Below, one piece after another: positions 6,444 through 11,982 of a stretch of 12,582 nt of DNA. The notes beneath the pieces were generated by a model, which was not told the origin of the DNA, did no database searches, and saw nothing but the letters and a program-made list of their open reading frames with translations. This DNA comes from JBEKJU01 sp050011095. Its GTDB lineage: Bacteria; Desulfobacterota; Syntrophorhabdia; Syntrophorhabdales; WCHB1-27. Where the stretch lies: positions 1-12,582 of the forward strand of contig JBEKJU010000131.1 in the NCBI GenBank assembly GCA_050011095.1, in the 5' to 3' direction. A program made the translations under genes and the position numbers. Numbering within the stretch: the stretch's first letter is position 1; each line of letters opens with the position of its first letter.

Positions 6444-6451
6444 TAATCGGT

Positions 6452-7654
6452 ATGAATACGTTCACGAAGGCCTACATACCTTATGGTGGTTACTACTCTT
6501 CCCCATTCTGCCGCTGGCAGGGCAGCATGCAGTTCGACAACGCGATCATGCTGGGAGCAACTACCGCGAGGAGATGGTTTGCCGAGAAGAAGATGGATCC
6601 CGCGATCATCGACTATCTCTTCTTCGGCACCACTGTCGCGCAGCACCATTGGTTCTATGCCCACCAGATGTCCGGATCGATACTGACGGACGACAAGAAG
6701 TTCCTCCCCGGCCTTTTTATTCACCAGGCCTGCTCGACCTCGACGACGATCCTCAACCTGGCCGCCCTGAACCTGGAGCTGGGCGCCTACAATGTGGCCT
6801 TTGGCCTGATGGCCGACCGGTGTTCGAACGGACCCCATACCGTATGGCCCAACCCGTTCGGTCCCGGAGGGGAGCCTGAGAGGGAAGACTGGAACATGGA
6901 CAATTTCGGCGGTAACCCCCGCCACCGCGTCGCCATGATCGAGACCGCCGAGAACGTCGCCAAGGAGGTAGGTCTCACCAAGGAGGAGTGCGACGCGGTC
7001 GTCCTCAGACGCTACGAGCAGTATCAGATGGCATTGGCCAATGACCGGGCATTCCAGAAGCGCTACATGTTTGCCCCGGAGGTCCTGGTGAACAAGAAGA
7101 AGACCAAGCCCGTCGATCAGGACGAGGGATGGACCCCCACCACGGCCGAAGGTCTCGCCAAGCTTTCCCCGGTGCGACCTGGGGGCGTCCACAGCTTCGG
7201 CGCCCAGACCTTCCCCGCCGACGGCAACTGCGGCATTATCGTCACCACCAGGGACAGGGCCAGGGAGATGAGCACCGATCCGGCCACGGAGATCCAGATC
7301 CTCTCCTACGGCTTTGCACGGGTCAAGCCCGGCTTCATGCCTGCGGCGCCCGTGCCGGCCGCTGAAATGGCCCTCGCCACCGCGGGGCTGAAAATCGCGG
7401 AGATGAAGGCCATCAAGACCCACAACCCCTTCGCGGCTAACGACCTCAACCTGGCCAAGAAAACGGGCATCGATGTCATGAAATTCAACAACTACGGATC
7501 GTCCCTGATCTACGGACATCCCCAGGGTCCGACAGCAGGACGGGCCATTATCGAGCTGATAGAGGAGATAGCCCTTTCCGGTGGCGGCTTTGGCCTCTTC
7601 ACGGGCTGCGCCGCGGGCGATACCGCCGCCGCGCTCATCGTGAAGGTCGGATAA
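6452..7654 (+). CDS. thiolase family protein (acetyl-CoA acetyltransferase-like)
   Basis: The 400-residue protein has all thiolase catalytic parts, numbered from Met 6452. The nucleophile is Cys94 (HQACSTST). His356 sits in YGHPQGPTAGR, preceded by NNYGSS. Cys386 is in TGCAAGDTAA, near the C-terminus. The usual NEAFA motif is replaced by HNPFAAND (324-331), as in a subgroup of thiolases that often work with a DUF35 zinc-ribbon/OB-fold protein; no such partner is encoded nearby. The enzyme should condense or cleave acyl-CoA at the beta-keto position in the cytoplasm. Direction and chain length cannot be told, but the degradative setting favours cleavage. It stands alone with its own promoter and a long structured leader, so it seems separately regulated from the upstream operon. 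The length is normal and no lesion is seen. Confidence 0.9.
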   Translation: MNTFTKAYIPYGGYYSSPFCRWQGSMQFDNAIMLGATTARRWFAEKKMDPAIIDYLFFGTTVAQHHWFYAHQMSGSILTDDKKFLPGLFIHQACSTSTTILNLAALNLELGAYNVAFGLMADRCSNGPHTVWPNPFGPGGEPEREDWNMDNFGGNPRHRVAMIETAENVAKEVGLTKEECDAVVLRRYEQYQMALANDRAFQKRYMFAPEVLVNKKKTKPVDQDEGWTPTTAEGLAKLSPVRPGGVHSFGAQTFPADGNCGIIVTTRDRAREMSTDPATEIQILSYGFARVKPGFMPAAPVPAAEMALATAGLKIAEMKAIKTHNPFAANDLNLAKKTGIDVMKFNNYGSSLIYGHPQGPTAGRAIIELIEEIALSGGGFGLFTGCAAGDTAAALIVKVG

Positions 7655-7667
7655 AAAAATCCGCAAG

Positions 7668-7696
7668 TTGAAGGCTTGATGAAAACTGAATACAAT
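7668..7696 (+). promoter_or_regulatory. candidate promoter after the thiolase gene
   Basis: TTGAAG (7668-7673) and TACAAT (7691-7696) are 17 nt apart. The -10 box matches at five of six positions, the -35 box at four. It begins 14 nt after the thiolase stop and would drive the small ORF at 7863 or an RNA. Moderate support only. Confidence 0.4.
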
Positions 7697-7769
7697 AGCA
7701 AGAGCAAAGAGGGCCGGTTTCGACATCACGGATACCATAGTGGCGGACCGGTCAAGGCTCGGGGGGGGC

Positions 7770-7799
7770 TTCCGGCACCTGGGGCACAAGGTGCCGGAA
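7770..7799 (+). other. 11-bp perfect hairpin downstream of the thiolase gene
   Basis: TTCCGGCACCT (7770-7780) and AGGTGCCGGAA (7789-7799) pair without mismatch around an 8-nt loop. It follows a run of eight G (7761-7768). Only two T follow directly (7800-7801); a T-rich stretch lies about 20 nt further on, so it is not a canonical intrinsic terminator. It could still end or stabilise the thiolase transcript, or belong to the leader of the small ORF at 7863. A weaker outer pairing, CCGGT/ACCGG, lies at about 7713-7752. Confidence 0.55.
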
Positions 7800-7862
7800 T
7801 TACCTCATCCCGTGAGACGTTCTTTCTTTTCTGAATCGCAAGGAAATCACGAGGAGGAGGCA

Positions 7863-7973
7863 ATGAACCGGCTTGACAACAAAGGCGGGCCGCAGACACT
7901 GCCTCTTATCCCCTGGTTTTCGAATAAAGGCGCGTCAAAATCATCCTTCCAGAACCCTTTCGTTCAAATATAG
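7863..7973 (+). CDS. possible 36-residue small protein, unknown function
   Basis: ATG 7863 is preceded by GAGGAGGAGG (7851-7860), the strongest ribosome-binding site in the window. The frame gives 36 residues starting MNRLDNKGGPQTLPLIPW and ending FQNPFVQI, then TAG. It is polar to mildly basic with no clear signal or membrane segment. The frame stays open upstream to 7740, but nothing supports a longer start. It may be a genuine small protein, the N-terminal stump of a deleted gene, or a leader peptide. I recognise no family. A promoter candidate and an 11-bp hairpin lie upstream. Confidence 0.4.
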   Translation: MNRLDNKGGPQTLPLIPWFSNKGASKSSFQNPFVQI

Positions 7974-8034
7974 CCATGTTAGGATTCCGAAAGACCTGCC
8001 CCCCGATCCTGACCCTGATTGCTGAGTGGTCGTC

Positions 8035-8056
8035 AGCCCCTTATCATAAGGGGGCT
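8035..8056 (+). other. hairpin between small ORF and lipoprotein operon
   Basis: AGCCCC (8035-8040) pairs with GGGGGCT (8050-8056) with one G bulged, and the loop TTATCATAA is itself self-complementary. No T run follows on either strand. It may mark the end of the upstream transcript, but intrinsic termination is not supported. Confidence 0.35.
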
Positions 8057-8112
8057 TGAGAAGACGGACCTGCCGCCACTTGACGTATATATAGAGCGGC
8101 CTTAGTTTTCTC

Positions 8113-8124
8113 TTAGCCGGCTAA
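8113..8124. promoter_or_regulatory. 12-bp perfect palindrome, candidate protein-binding site
   Basis: TTAGCCGGCTAA is a perfect 12-bp palindrome about 320 bp upstream of the lipoprotein gene. Its size suits a dimeric regulator, but nothing identifies one. Confidence 0.3.
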
Positions 8125-8235
8125 AAGCAACCTCAAGGTACTTCCCTGAAAACACCTTCGGATGCTTTGGCATTTCCGGGCATTCGTTGGCGCATCCGTG
8201 AGAGGCACCATGGGTCGGAGCGAGAAGGTGAGAAG

Positions 8236-8253
8236 TTCCGGCAGATTCCGGCA
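8236..8253 (+). repeat. tandem TTCCGGCA motif with 10-bp period
   Basis: TTCCGGCA occurs at 8236-8243 and again at 8246-8253, one helical turn apart. The same octamer lies in the left arm of the hairpin at 7770 and, inverted, in its right arm. The purpose is unknown. Confidence 0.35.
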
Positions 8254-8350
8254 TCAGATTAAAAATTCTTCGACGCCGTTTCCCGATTTTGAGGCCATTA
8301 CCCTCCAGTGCCGACGATCGAGAATACCGAAGGGGATTCTTGCCGTCCAT

Positions 8351-8383
8351 CCTCCATGAGAAGGGTCTGACCCACGATGGAGG
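8351..8383 (+). promoter_or_regulatory. nested hairpin in the leader of the lipoprotein operon
   Basis: CCTCCAT (8351-8357) pairs with ATGGAGG (8377-8383). Inside, GGGT (8363-8366) pairs with ACCC (8370-8373) around the loop CTG. This makes an 11-bp structure with an asymmetric internal loop, 58 nt before the lipoprotein start. Confidence 0.4.
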
Positions 8384-8397
8384 CGGTCTGCCACGGA

Positions 8398-8411
8398 GCT
8401 TGAGATCAAGC
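8398..8411. promoter_or_regulatory. dyad just upstream of the lipoprotein gene, candidate operator
   Basis: GCTTGA and TCAAGC form a perfect inverted repeat around GA, about 30 nt before the ATG at 8442. TTGAGA (8400-8405) with CATAAG (8422-8427) could be a promoter, but the start point would fall on the ribosome-binding site, so I do not call one. Confidence 0.3.
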
Positions 8412-8431
8412 GTCCACAAATCATAAGAAAA

Positions 8432-8437
8432 GGGGGG
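8432..8437 (+). promoter_or_regulatory. G6 ribosome-binding site of the DUF3313-like gene
   Basis: AAAAGGGGGG ends 4 nt before ATG 8442, the third use of a G6 signal in this window. Confidence 0.6.
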
Positions 8438-8441
8438 CACG

Positions 8442-9107
8442 ATGAAGTTAAAGGGATTTATAGTTTTTGTTCTCTTGTTGACCGTCACAATGTTAGTAGG
8501 CTGTTCAAGCCAACCCAAGGCCACGGGGATAGCGGAATCGTCACAAATGGAGCGTACTGAATGGAATCCGCAGGTGATGGTATACAAGAACCCCGACGTC
8601 GATTTCAGAAGCTACAAGAAGGTTATTATCGATCCCGTCCAGATATACACAGGTCCGGACGCGAAGTTCAACGTGTCCCAGGAGCAAGAGCAGGAGATGG
8701 CAAATTATCTCTATGCGGACATAACAAGGGTCCTGCAGGAGAAAGGCTTGCTCACGACCCAACCGGGACCTGGTGTCGCCCGTCTTAAACTCGTCCTTGC
8801 CGGCCTGGAAAAAACGCGACCGGTCGCTTCCGTGGTGAGCCATGCGCTTCCTATCGGCCTCGCCCTGAACCTCGGCAAGGGGGCAATGGGAAAAAATGGA
8901 TCATTCATGGGCACGGCCACGGTGGGCGGCGAATTTACCGATTCCACAACGGGCAATCTTATAGCGTCGTTTCTCGCCAAGGAGGCGCCTAACGCCATGG
9001 ATGTGACCGTTATGGTTTCCGAGATCGATGCGTCGAAAAAGGCGATCGACAAGGTGACCCAGCAAATAGGGGATCGCCTGGAGGAGATACAGCTCGGCCA
9101 TCATTAA
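8442..9107 (+). CDS. DUF3313-like lipoprotein
   Basis: The 221-residue protein starts with a lipoprotein signal: Lys2 and Lys4, a hydrophobic stretch (5-19), then the lipobox LVGC with Cys21 as the lipidation site. Ser22 follows, not Asp, which favours the outer membrane. The body matches the DUF3313 pattern: VYKNPDVDFRSYKKVIIDPV, a middle segment with YLYADITRVLQEKGLL, and TATVGGEFTDSTTGNLIASF, ending in a helical tail with DRLEEIQ. The family's function is not established. It is the first gene of the transport operon: its TAA (9105-9107) overlaps the ribosome-binding site of the original mlaE start. That tie suggests a periplasmic or outer-membrane role in lipid transport, which is inference. 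The start ATG 8442 lies 4 nt after G6 (8432-8437). Confidence 0.85.
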   Translation: MKLKGFIVFVLLLTVTMLVGCSSQPKATGIAESSQMERTEWNPQVMVYKNPDVDFRSYKKVIIDPVQIYTGPDAKFNVSQEQEQEMANYLYADITRVLQEKGLLTTQPGPGVARLKLVLAGLEKTRPVASVVSHALPIGLALNLGKGAMGKNGSFMGTATVGGEFTDSTTGNLIASFLAKEAPNAMDVTVMVSEIDASKKAIDKVTQQIGDRLEEIQLGHH

Positions 9108-9117
9108 GGAGACGACG

Positions 9118-9237
9118 GTGGCGGAGCTACGGATGGAGCGGACAGCCGATGCCTTGATCCTGGGTATCTCCGGAGACTGGCGACTGAGCGATCCGATCCC
9201 CTCATCCGCGGCCGTTGAGTCCGACGTTCCTCGTTGA
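9118..9237 (+). pseudogene. N-terminal STAS-domain remnant of mlaE, out of frame with the permease
   Basis: GTG 9118 follows AAGGAG (9106-9111) by 6 nt, the best translation signal for mlaE, and overlaps the end of the lipoprotein gene. The frame reads AELRMERTADALILGISGD, then WRLSDPIPSSAAVESD, which is the usual beginning of the STAS domain fused to MlaE in many Gram-negatives. It stops after 39 codons at TGA 9235-9237. The permease continues in a different frame that overlaps this end. The middle of the STAS domain, normally with a WDS motif, is not found in any frame. A deletion whose length is not a multiple of three explains both the lost residues and the frame change. A sequencing or assembly error is the alternative. 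Confidence 0.65.
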
Positions 9238-10162
9238 TGTCGTGGGCATCTGCCTGAAAAGGCATATCGATTTGGAACGGGAGGGACTCCCGCAAGGCGT
9301 GCAACGTCTGCTCACCCTCGCCTCGGCCGTTCCGGAGGCGAAAGGGGCCCGCAAGGAAGGGGTGCGAGTCTCCTTACTGGCCGGATTGGGTGATAAGGCG
9401 GTAATCGCCGGAAGCTCTTTTCTTGATACGGTCGCGTTCGTGGGTGAGGTAACGGCGGGTCTGGCCCGGATGATTACGGGAAGGGCGCGCTTCCGCCACT
9501 CCGATCTGTGGCTCACCATACAGGAATCGGGGAACCAGGCCCTTCCGATCGTGTCGCTGATCAGCCTGCTCGTCGGCCTAATCCTGGCATTTGTCGGTTC
9601 AATGCAGCTTAAGGTTTTCGGAGCCCAGATCTACGTGGCGGACCTCGTAGGCGTTGCCATGGTAAGGGCCATGGGGGCCATCATGGCCGGCATCATCATG
9701 GCCGGACGGACAGGCGCCTCCTTTGCGGCGCAGATCGGCACCATGCAGGTCAATGAAGAGATCGATGCCTTGAAGACGGCGGGTATCTCCCCCATCGATT
9801 TCCTGGTGCTTCCGAGGGTAGTCGCACTGGCGCTCATGATGCCGCTTCTGGCCCTCTACGCCGATCTCATGGGGGTCCTGGGCGGGTTGATTGTGGGTGT
9901 CACGGGCCTCAACCTGGACGTAGTGCAATACTACAACGAAACAAAACATGGTGTAACCCTCACGAATGTGGGGATCGGCGTTTTTTCGGGCTTCGTTTTC
10001 GGCATTCTCATCGCCGTCGCCGGATGCCTCAGGGGCATGCAGTGCGGAAGAAGCGCGTCCGCTGTGGGTGACGCGACGAGATCGGCCGTCGTGACGAGTA
10101 TCGTGAGTATCATCGTTGCGACGGCGATCATTACCGTGGTGTGCGACGTGCTGGGTATTTAA
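9215..10162 (+). CDS. mlaE: MlaE-type ABC transporter permease, N-terminal STAS part disrupted
   Basis: The permease core is complete. It carries the MlaE signature AGRTGASFAAQIGTMQVNEE and, further on, GRSASAVGDATRSAVV. About five hydrophobic membrane segments are seen, at roughly 110-132, 143-165, 195-230, 251-272 and 289-313, counted from TTG 9215. The first 50 residues (SPTFLVDVVGIC, then EGLPQGVQRLLTLASAVP) are the second half of a STAS domain. The first half lies in another frame from GTG 9118. In-frame starts are poor: TTG 9215 and GTG 9242 have no clear ribosome-binding site. The permease may therefore be translated by frameshift, by re-initiation after the TGA at 9235, or not at all. 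In the inner membrane MlaE forms the path for lipids with MlaF and MlaD. MlaB-like STAS domains stabilise MlaF, so the loss could matter. The gene order mlaE-mlaF-mlaD supports the call. Confidence 0.85.
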   Translation: MSPTFLVDVVGICLKRHIDLEREGLPQGVQRLLTLASAVPEAKGARKEGVRVSLLAGLGDKAVIAGSSFLDTVAFVGEVTAGLARMITGRARFRHSDLWLTIQESGNQALPIVSLISLLVGLILAFVGSMQLKVFGAQIYVADLVGVAMVRAMGAIMAGIIMAGRTGASFAAQIGTMQVNEEIDALKTAGISPIDFLVLPRVVALALMMPLLALYADLMGVLGGLIVGVTGLNLDVVQYYNETKHGVTLTNVGIGVFSGFVFGILIAVAGCLRGMQCGRSASAVGDATRSAVVTSIVSIIVATAIITVVCDVLGI

Positions 10163-10174
10163 GGAGAAACGGGT

Positions 10175-10972
10175 ATGGCTGAGCCTCATATCACGGTCCG
10201 GGACCTCACCATGGCCTACGGTAGCTTTGTCCTCCAGCATGACCTCTCCTTCACCGTAAACCGGGGGGACATCTTCGTCATCATGGGTGGAAGCGGATGC
10301 GGCAAGAGCACCCTCCTCAGGCATCTTATCGGCCTCCAGAAACCGGCCAGGGGGAAAGTACTATACGGGGACGTGAGTTTCTGGGACTCCGATGCCGGGG
10401 TCAGGGACCAGATCACGAAGCGTTTCGGCATCCTTTACCAGAGCGGAGCGCTCTGGAGTTCCATGACGCTGGCTGAGAATATTGCCACGCTCCTGGAAGG
10501 GCAGGCGAATCTTGACCCGCTATTGATCGGCAAGATCGTCTCTTTGAAGCTTGCCCTCGTGGGTCTTGCGGGCTTCGAAGAGTACTACCCGGCACAGATC
10601 AGCGGCGGCATGAAAAAAAGGGCCGGCCTTGCGCGGGCCATGGCCCTCGACCCCGAGATACTCTTCTTCGATGAGCCGTCCGCGGGGCTCGATCCCGTGA
10701 GCGCCCACCTCCTCGACGACTTGATCCTCGAGCTGCGGGACAGCCTGGGGGCGACGGTGGTTATCGTGACCCATGAGCTGGCCAGCATTTTTGCAATAGG
10801 CAACAACTCCGTGTTCCTCGACGCAGAGTCCAAGACCATGCTCGCCACCGGGGATCCCGGGAGGCTTCTGGCAGAGTGCGAAAATCCCACCGTGCGCAAT
10901 TTTCTAACACGCGGAGAGGCAAAGGCCACACAGATTCCCGGAGAGGGCGCGGGTCCGTGCCTTCTGGCTTAA
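10175..10972 (+). CDS. mlaF: MlaF-type ABC transporter ATPase
   Basis: The 265-residue ATPase has all ABC motifs: Walker A GGSGCGKS (38-45), Q-loop Gln89 (LYQSGALWSSMT), signature ISGGMKKR (142-149), Walker B ILFFDEPSAGLDP (162-174, catalytic Glu167) and H-switch His200 (VTHEL). The SGGMKKR signature and the QSGALWSSMTLAENI segment are typical of the MlaF family that powers lipid transport with MlaE and MlaD. It acts on the cytoplasmic face of the inner membrane. The start is ATG 10175 with AGGAG (10162-10166) overlapping the stop of mlaE, 12 nt between genes. The C-terminal tail after about 245 is low in conserved features. No defects are seen. Confidence 0.93.
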   Translation: MAEPHITVRDLTMAYGSFVLQHDLSFTVNRGDIFVIMGGSGCGKSTLLRHLIGLQKPARGKVLYGDVSFWDSDAGVRDQITKRFGILYQSGALWSSMTLAENIATLLEGQANLDPLLIGKIVSLKLALVGLAGFEEYYPAQISGGMKKRAGLARAMALDPEILFFDEPSAGLDPVSAHLLDDLILELRDSLGATVVIVTHELASIFAIGNNSVFLDAESKTMLATGDPGRLLAECENPTVRNFLTRGEAKATQIPGEGAGPCLLA

Positions 10973-10994
10973 GTCAAAAGGCAAGGGAGATACT

Positions 10995-11972
10995 ATGAGT
11001 AAAGCGGCCAATAAGACAATGATAGGCGCCTTCGTGCTCGGGGCCGTTGCCCTCGCCGTCATCGCGGTGGTTATCTTCGGCTCCGGGAAGTTCTTCACAA
11101 CCAAACAGCACTACGAGCTATACTTTCAGGGGTCGGTACAAGGTCTGGATGTGGGCTCTCCGGTCATGTTCCGGGGCGTGAAGGTCGGTTCGGTCAGCGA
11201 TATCTCCCTGACATTTATACCCAAGGAGCTGACGTTCTATATCCCGGTGACGATTGATATAGAGCCCGACAGGGCGAAATGGCTCGGCCCGCCGCACAAG
11301 AGAGAAGGTCAGCTTCTCAAGCCTCTGATCGATAGGGGCTTGAGGGGTCAGCTCCAGACCCTGAGCCTCGTCACGGGCCAGCTTGCCGTGGCCCTCGACT
11401 TCTTCCCCGGTCAGCCGGCGCGCTTCGTCGGTCAGGACACGAAATATCCCGAGATACCGACGGTCCCTTCCACATTCGCCCAGTTGACGAAAACCTTTCA
11501 GGAACTCCCCATCCAGAGCCTCTTCGCGAAGCTCGACTCCGCGGTTACGGCAATTAACACGCTGGTAGGCTCGGACGCCGCACAGACCAGCATGAAGACC
11601 CTGGACCAGTCCCTCAGACAGGCAACCGCCCTCATGAAGACCATCGATGCCCGCATCGGCCCCCTTGCCGCAAGCCTCCAAGATACCTCCAACGGGATCC
11701 ATTCGGTTGCAACGAAGCTTGGCGACTCCTTATCCGGAGACCGGGGGGTCCCCGTGCAGCTCCAGCAAACCCTGGAAACCGCCAGGAAGACGCTGGCCCA
11801 GGTGGAGCAGACGCTCGCATCGGTCCAGGCAATGGCGCAGGAGAATTCGACCATGGGTTACGAGATCGGCACGGCAGTCTCGGAAATGAGCAGATCCATG
11901 CGCTCGCTGCGCAATCTGAGTGATTACCTGGAACGTCACCCCGAGGCCCTGCTGAGGGGAAAGAGACCGTGA
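10995..11972 (+). CDS. mlaD: MlaD/PqiB-type MCE domain protein
   Basis: The 325-residue protein has one N-terminal membrane segment (about 9-30), then a single MCE domain (about 38-140) with YELYFQGSVQGLDVGSPVMF, then RGVKVGSVSDI. The rest is a long helical, Gln/Ala/Leu-rich part with heptad-like spacing (about 160-310), ending LSDYLERHPEALLRGK, a tail shared with PqiB-like proteins. It is much longer than E. coli MlaD (about 183 residues); the extra length is the helical part, which could form a periplasmic tube or needle. It should be anchored in the inner membrane and carry lipids from the MlaE/F complex toward the outer membrane. The start is ATG 10995 after AAGGGAG (10983-10989). It is followed at once by the PqiC-like gene. 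Confidence 0.9.
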   Translation: MSKAANKTMIGAFVLGAVALAVIAVVIFGSGKFFTTKQHYELYFQGSVQGLDVGSPVMFRGVKVGSVSDISLTFIPKELTFYIPVTIDIEPDRAKWLGPPHKREGQLLKPLIDRGLRGQLQTLSLVTGQLAVALDFFPGQPARFVGQDTKYPEIPTVPSTFAQLTKTFQELPIQSLFAKLDSAVTAINTLVGSDAAQTSMKTLDQSLRQATALMKTIDARIGPLAASLQDTSNGIHSVATKLGDSLSGDRGVPVQLQQTLETARKTLAQVEQTLASVQAMAQENSTMGYEIGTAVSEMSRSMRSLRNLSDYLERHPEALLRGKRP

Positions 11973-11982
11973 GGAGAAGGAT

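Larger units (their letters stand above)
6087..6451 (+). other. 365-nt non-coding region between UPF0261 gene and thiolase gene
   Basis: No gene is supported here. The first 100 nt hold a weak stem, GCGATT/AGTCGC (6096-6110), without a T run, and two copies of CATCACCA (6113-6120 and 6152-6159). An AT-rich block at 6197-6230 follows, then a promoter with an internal dyad (6231-6259) and about 190 nt of leader with several perfect inverted repeats, listed separately. The abrupt AT-rich block is what one expects as an UP-element-like stretch ahead of a promoter. Confidence 0.7.
7974..8441 (+). other. 468-nt non-coding region before the lipoprotein/Mla operon
   Basis: No credible gene is seen on either strand. 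It holds a hairpin at 8035-8056, TTGACG next to TATATATA (8080-8093, badly spaced for a promoter), the palindrome 8113-8124, the inverted repeat CGGATGC/GCATCCG (8159-8165 and 8192-8198), a tandem TTCCGGCA pair (8236-8253), a nested hairpin at 8351-8383 and a dyad at 8398-8411. No firm promoter could be placed, although the operon start must be near here. Confidence 0.6.

Noticed and set aside
6434..6451. ATG 6434 as the thiolase start
   Set aside because: Its first codons are themselves the Shine-Dalgarno sequence for ATG 6452, and nothing upstream of 6434 resembles an RBS.
6347..7789. Long antisense open frame of 480 codons
   Set aside because: It lies opposite the thiolase gene, which has intact catalytic motifs and a good RBS. 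The antisense protein is Gly/Arg/His-rich low-complexity sequence with no recognisable domain; it is a GC-driven shadow.
7770..7832. Intrinsic terminator of the thiolase gene
   Set aside because: The stem is perfect, but a T run does not follow directly; the nearest T-rich stretch is about 20 nt away. I list it only as a hairpin.
8080..8108. TTGACG next to TATATATA as a promoter of the lipoprotein operon
   Set aside because: The two elements touch, so they cannot be a -35/-10 pair. With a 17-nt spacer the -10 would be TAGTTT, a poor match.
8102..8587. Minus-strand open frame of 161 codons covering the non-coding region and the start of the lipoprotein gene
   Set aside because: It overlaps the signal peptide of the lipoprotein gene, shows no family motif and has unusual composition, so I do not accept it as a gene.
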